The translations under genes were made by a program, and so were the position numbers. This document shows positions 4,867 through 5,870 of a DNA stretch of 5,870 nucleotides, one piece after another. The stretch lies in the NCBI GenBank assembly GCA_003157195.1, contig PMIU01000052.1, positions 1-5,870 on the forward strand. The letters are read 5' to 3'. Every line of letters starts with the position of its first letter. Positions within the stretch are counted from its first letter, which is position 1. Under the pieces are notes generated by a model, which saw only the letters and a program-made list of their open reading frames with translations, searched no databases and had not been told where the DNA came from. Source of the stretch: Candidatus Nomurabacteria bacterium (GTDB lineage Bacteria > Patescibacteriota > Minisyncoccia > Phycocordibacterales > UBA9973).

Positions 4867-4885
4867 TTATATAGTGTGACATATT

Positions 4886-5870
4886 TTACTGATACTGTAT
4901 ATATACCGGTTGTGGATTCAATTTAAGCAGTGTGGCGGGCGTCATCATAGTAGTTCCGGGACTTAAAACATCATTTTTATAAAATAATTTAAACCCTGTA
5001 AACTGCACCGGTTCCGGATAAATAAAATTATTGTAAGTGCCGATTTTTTTCGCTTGCCCTCCCCAGCCATCCATATTCATAACGATTTGCACTTCGGGCA
5101 TGGTTTTAATCAACTTATAATTCGTTACCATTTTTTGCGTATAGCGATGAATAATTAAAATTTTCGGCGTGAGATTATTTTCCCGCACCAAAGTAGCTAA
5201 ATAATTCGAGGCAAAATTTATGTCAGAAGCATCTAAAGTACCAACAACTTTTCCAGGTGGATATTTACCCGTCATGGAAAATTCCGGATCCAGCGCCAGA
5301 TGCACATTCGGCATTTTCAAATATTTCTCCAATAATGGAACTTCTGTCTGCACATTGGAAAAACCAACCTGAACATCCAAAAATACAATCGCGTTTATTT
5401 TCGCCGCTATCGCCAGCACTTTATCTATCTCCGAATCCGGCATTCGAGCTCGGTACATTCCACTAGCCCCTGGACTCCCCTGCGCCACGACAGTGATGTA
5501 ATGCAAGGCCGGTATCACCGGAGTTGTGGGGTCGGCTATTTCCCACTTTTTCACTTCCACGTCCAACCTGCGCAACATTTCCGCTTCGGGATATTCTCCG
5601 AGCACTCCCATTTTGGTTGAATATAAATTTCCATAATAAGCGATAATACGATTGAATGGCAAGAGCGCACCGGCATTCGGGTAAACAGTTTTCACTGGCC
5701 AAAGATGTGTTTTGATTGGCTGCGGATCGAGAGGAACTTTTGTGGTTATGGTTATGGTTTTACCGTTCTTATCTTTTCCGGCAGTTTTCACGGTTGCGTA
5801 AATAATCGGATCAGGTGGATTATTGGCTATTTCATTTAATTTCTTGTCATAAGCTACTGTATCAAGCGGA
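4886..5870 (-). CDS. Secreted TIM-barrel-like conserved protein (5' end beyond window)
   Basis: The frame is open to the right edge, so the N-terminus is missing; 327 residues are visible. A GTG at 5791 is in frame but is not a credible start, since coding continues upstream (LDTVAYDKKLNEI). The pattern recalls a conserved family, also present in Actinobacteria as exported proteins or lipoproteins, usually called hypothetical. Shared landmarks, in order: LPFNRIIAYYGN, MGVLGEYP, PVIPALHYI, a Tyr-Arg/Asp-Ser-Glu-Ile segment, IVFLDVQVG, VHLALDPEFSM, VGTLDASDINFASNYLATLV, PKILIIHRYTQKMVTN, VQIVMNMDGWG, FTGFKLFYKND and a closing QPVYIQYQ. Alternating beta strands each ending in an acidic or His residue (LDVQ, LDPE, IIHR, NMDGWG) look like an eight-stranded barrel with a polar active site, perhaps a glycoside hydrolase-like enzyme. 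Repeated Lys/Thr near the beginning suggests a linker after a membrane anchor. Reaction unknown. It heads the visible minus-strand run. Confidence 0.7.
   Translation of the reverse strand, partial: PLDTVAYDKKLNEIANNPPDPIIYATVKTAGKDKNGKTITITTKVPLDPQPIKTHLWPVKTVYPNAGALLPFNRIIAYYGNLYSTKMGVLGEYPEAEMLRRLDVEVKKWEIADPTTPVIPALHYITVVAQGSPGASGMYRARMPDSEIDKVLAIAAKINAIVFLDVQVGFSNVQTEVPLLEKYLKMPNVHLALDPEFSMTGKYPPGKVVGTLDASDINFASNYLATLVRENNLTPKILIIHRYTQKMVTNYKLIKTMPEVQIVMNMDGWGGQAKKIGTYNNFIYPEPVQFTGFKLFYKNDVLSPGTTMMTPATLLKLNPQPVYIQYQ

Noticed and set aside
5463..5702. Minus-strand 79-codon frame
   Set aside because: Shifted-frame shadow of the barrel-like protein gene, which is continuous and carries conserved motifs.
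1..5870. Recoded UGA (glycine) as in Gracilibacteria/SR1
   Set aside because: No gene uses TGA as its stop, but no in-frame TGA was found inside the genes either, so there is no sign of recoding.
1..5870. tRNA, rRNA, CRISPR array or insertion sequence
   Set aside because: I saw no tRNA-like cloverleaf, spaced direct repeats, transposase motifs or flanking terminal repeats; the genes fill nearly all the space.

Overview
The window looks like part of an AT-rich genome of an ultra-small bacterium of the Candidate Phyla Radiation (Patescibacteria, probably Parcubacteria-like). This is inferred from compact gene packing, short gene spacing, almost no Shine-Dalgarno sites, many membrane or secreted proteins, and a tiny Lys-rich protein of a kind I associate with these genomes. 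No marker gene here fixes the taxonomy. Stops are only TAA or TAG, and all genes read through cleanly in the standard code.

Left part (1-1355, minus strand): a membrane-anchored HtrA/DegP-type serine protease, cut by the left edge exactly at its catalytic serine motif. Upstream of it in the same direction is a small HxGH nucleotidyltransferase resembling archaeal-type FAD synthase (RibL).

Centre (1349-2355, plus strand): the most striking unit. A near-consensus promoter (TTGACA, 18-nt spacer, TATACT) leads into a compact cobalamin (vitamin B12) riboswitch aptamer. An intrinsic terminator follows, and then a gene for a secreted protein with a DUF4430 domain, the fold of the cobalamin-binding beta domain of transcobalamin and intrinsic factor. 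Riboswitch and protein fold point independently to vitamin B12, so this is probably a B12-repressed surface cobalamin scavenging system. The sequence also shows a plausible switching mechanism: one segment (1508-1515) can either kiss loop L5 or open the terminator.

Right part (2352-5870, minus strand): a co-directional, tightly packed run. In transcription order it holds a secreted TIM-barrel-like conserved protein (5' end off the window), a DgkA-family lipid kinase, a membrane-anchored thioredoxin-fold thiol oxidoreductase (CPHC), a DsbB-type quinone-linked oxidase, a 21-residue basic micropeptide, a transglutaminase-like cysteine protein and a DoxX membrane protein. The last gene converges on the DUF4430 gene with overlapping stop codons.

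The theme is the cell envelope: secreted proteins, an extracytoplasmic disulfide-forming pair, quality-control protease, lipid-carrier phosphorylation and vitamin capture. Both the protease and the B12-type protein carry cysteine pairs in exported regions that could be substrates of the Dsb pair.
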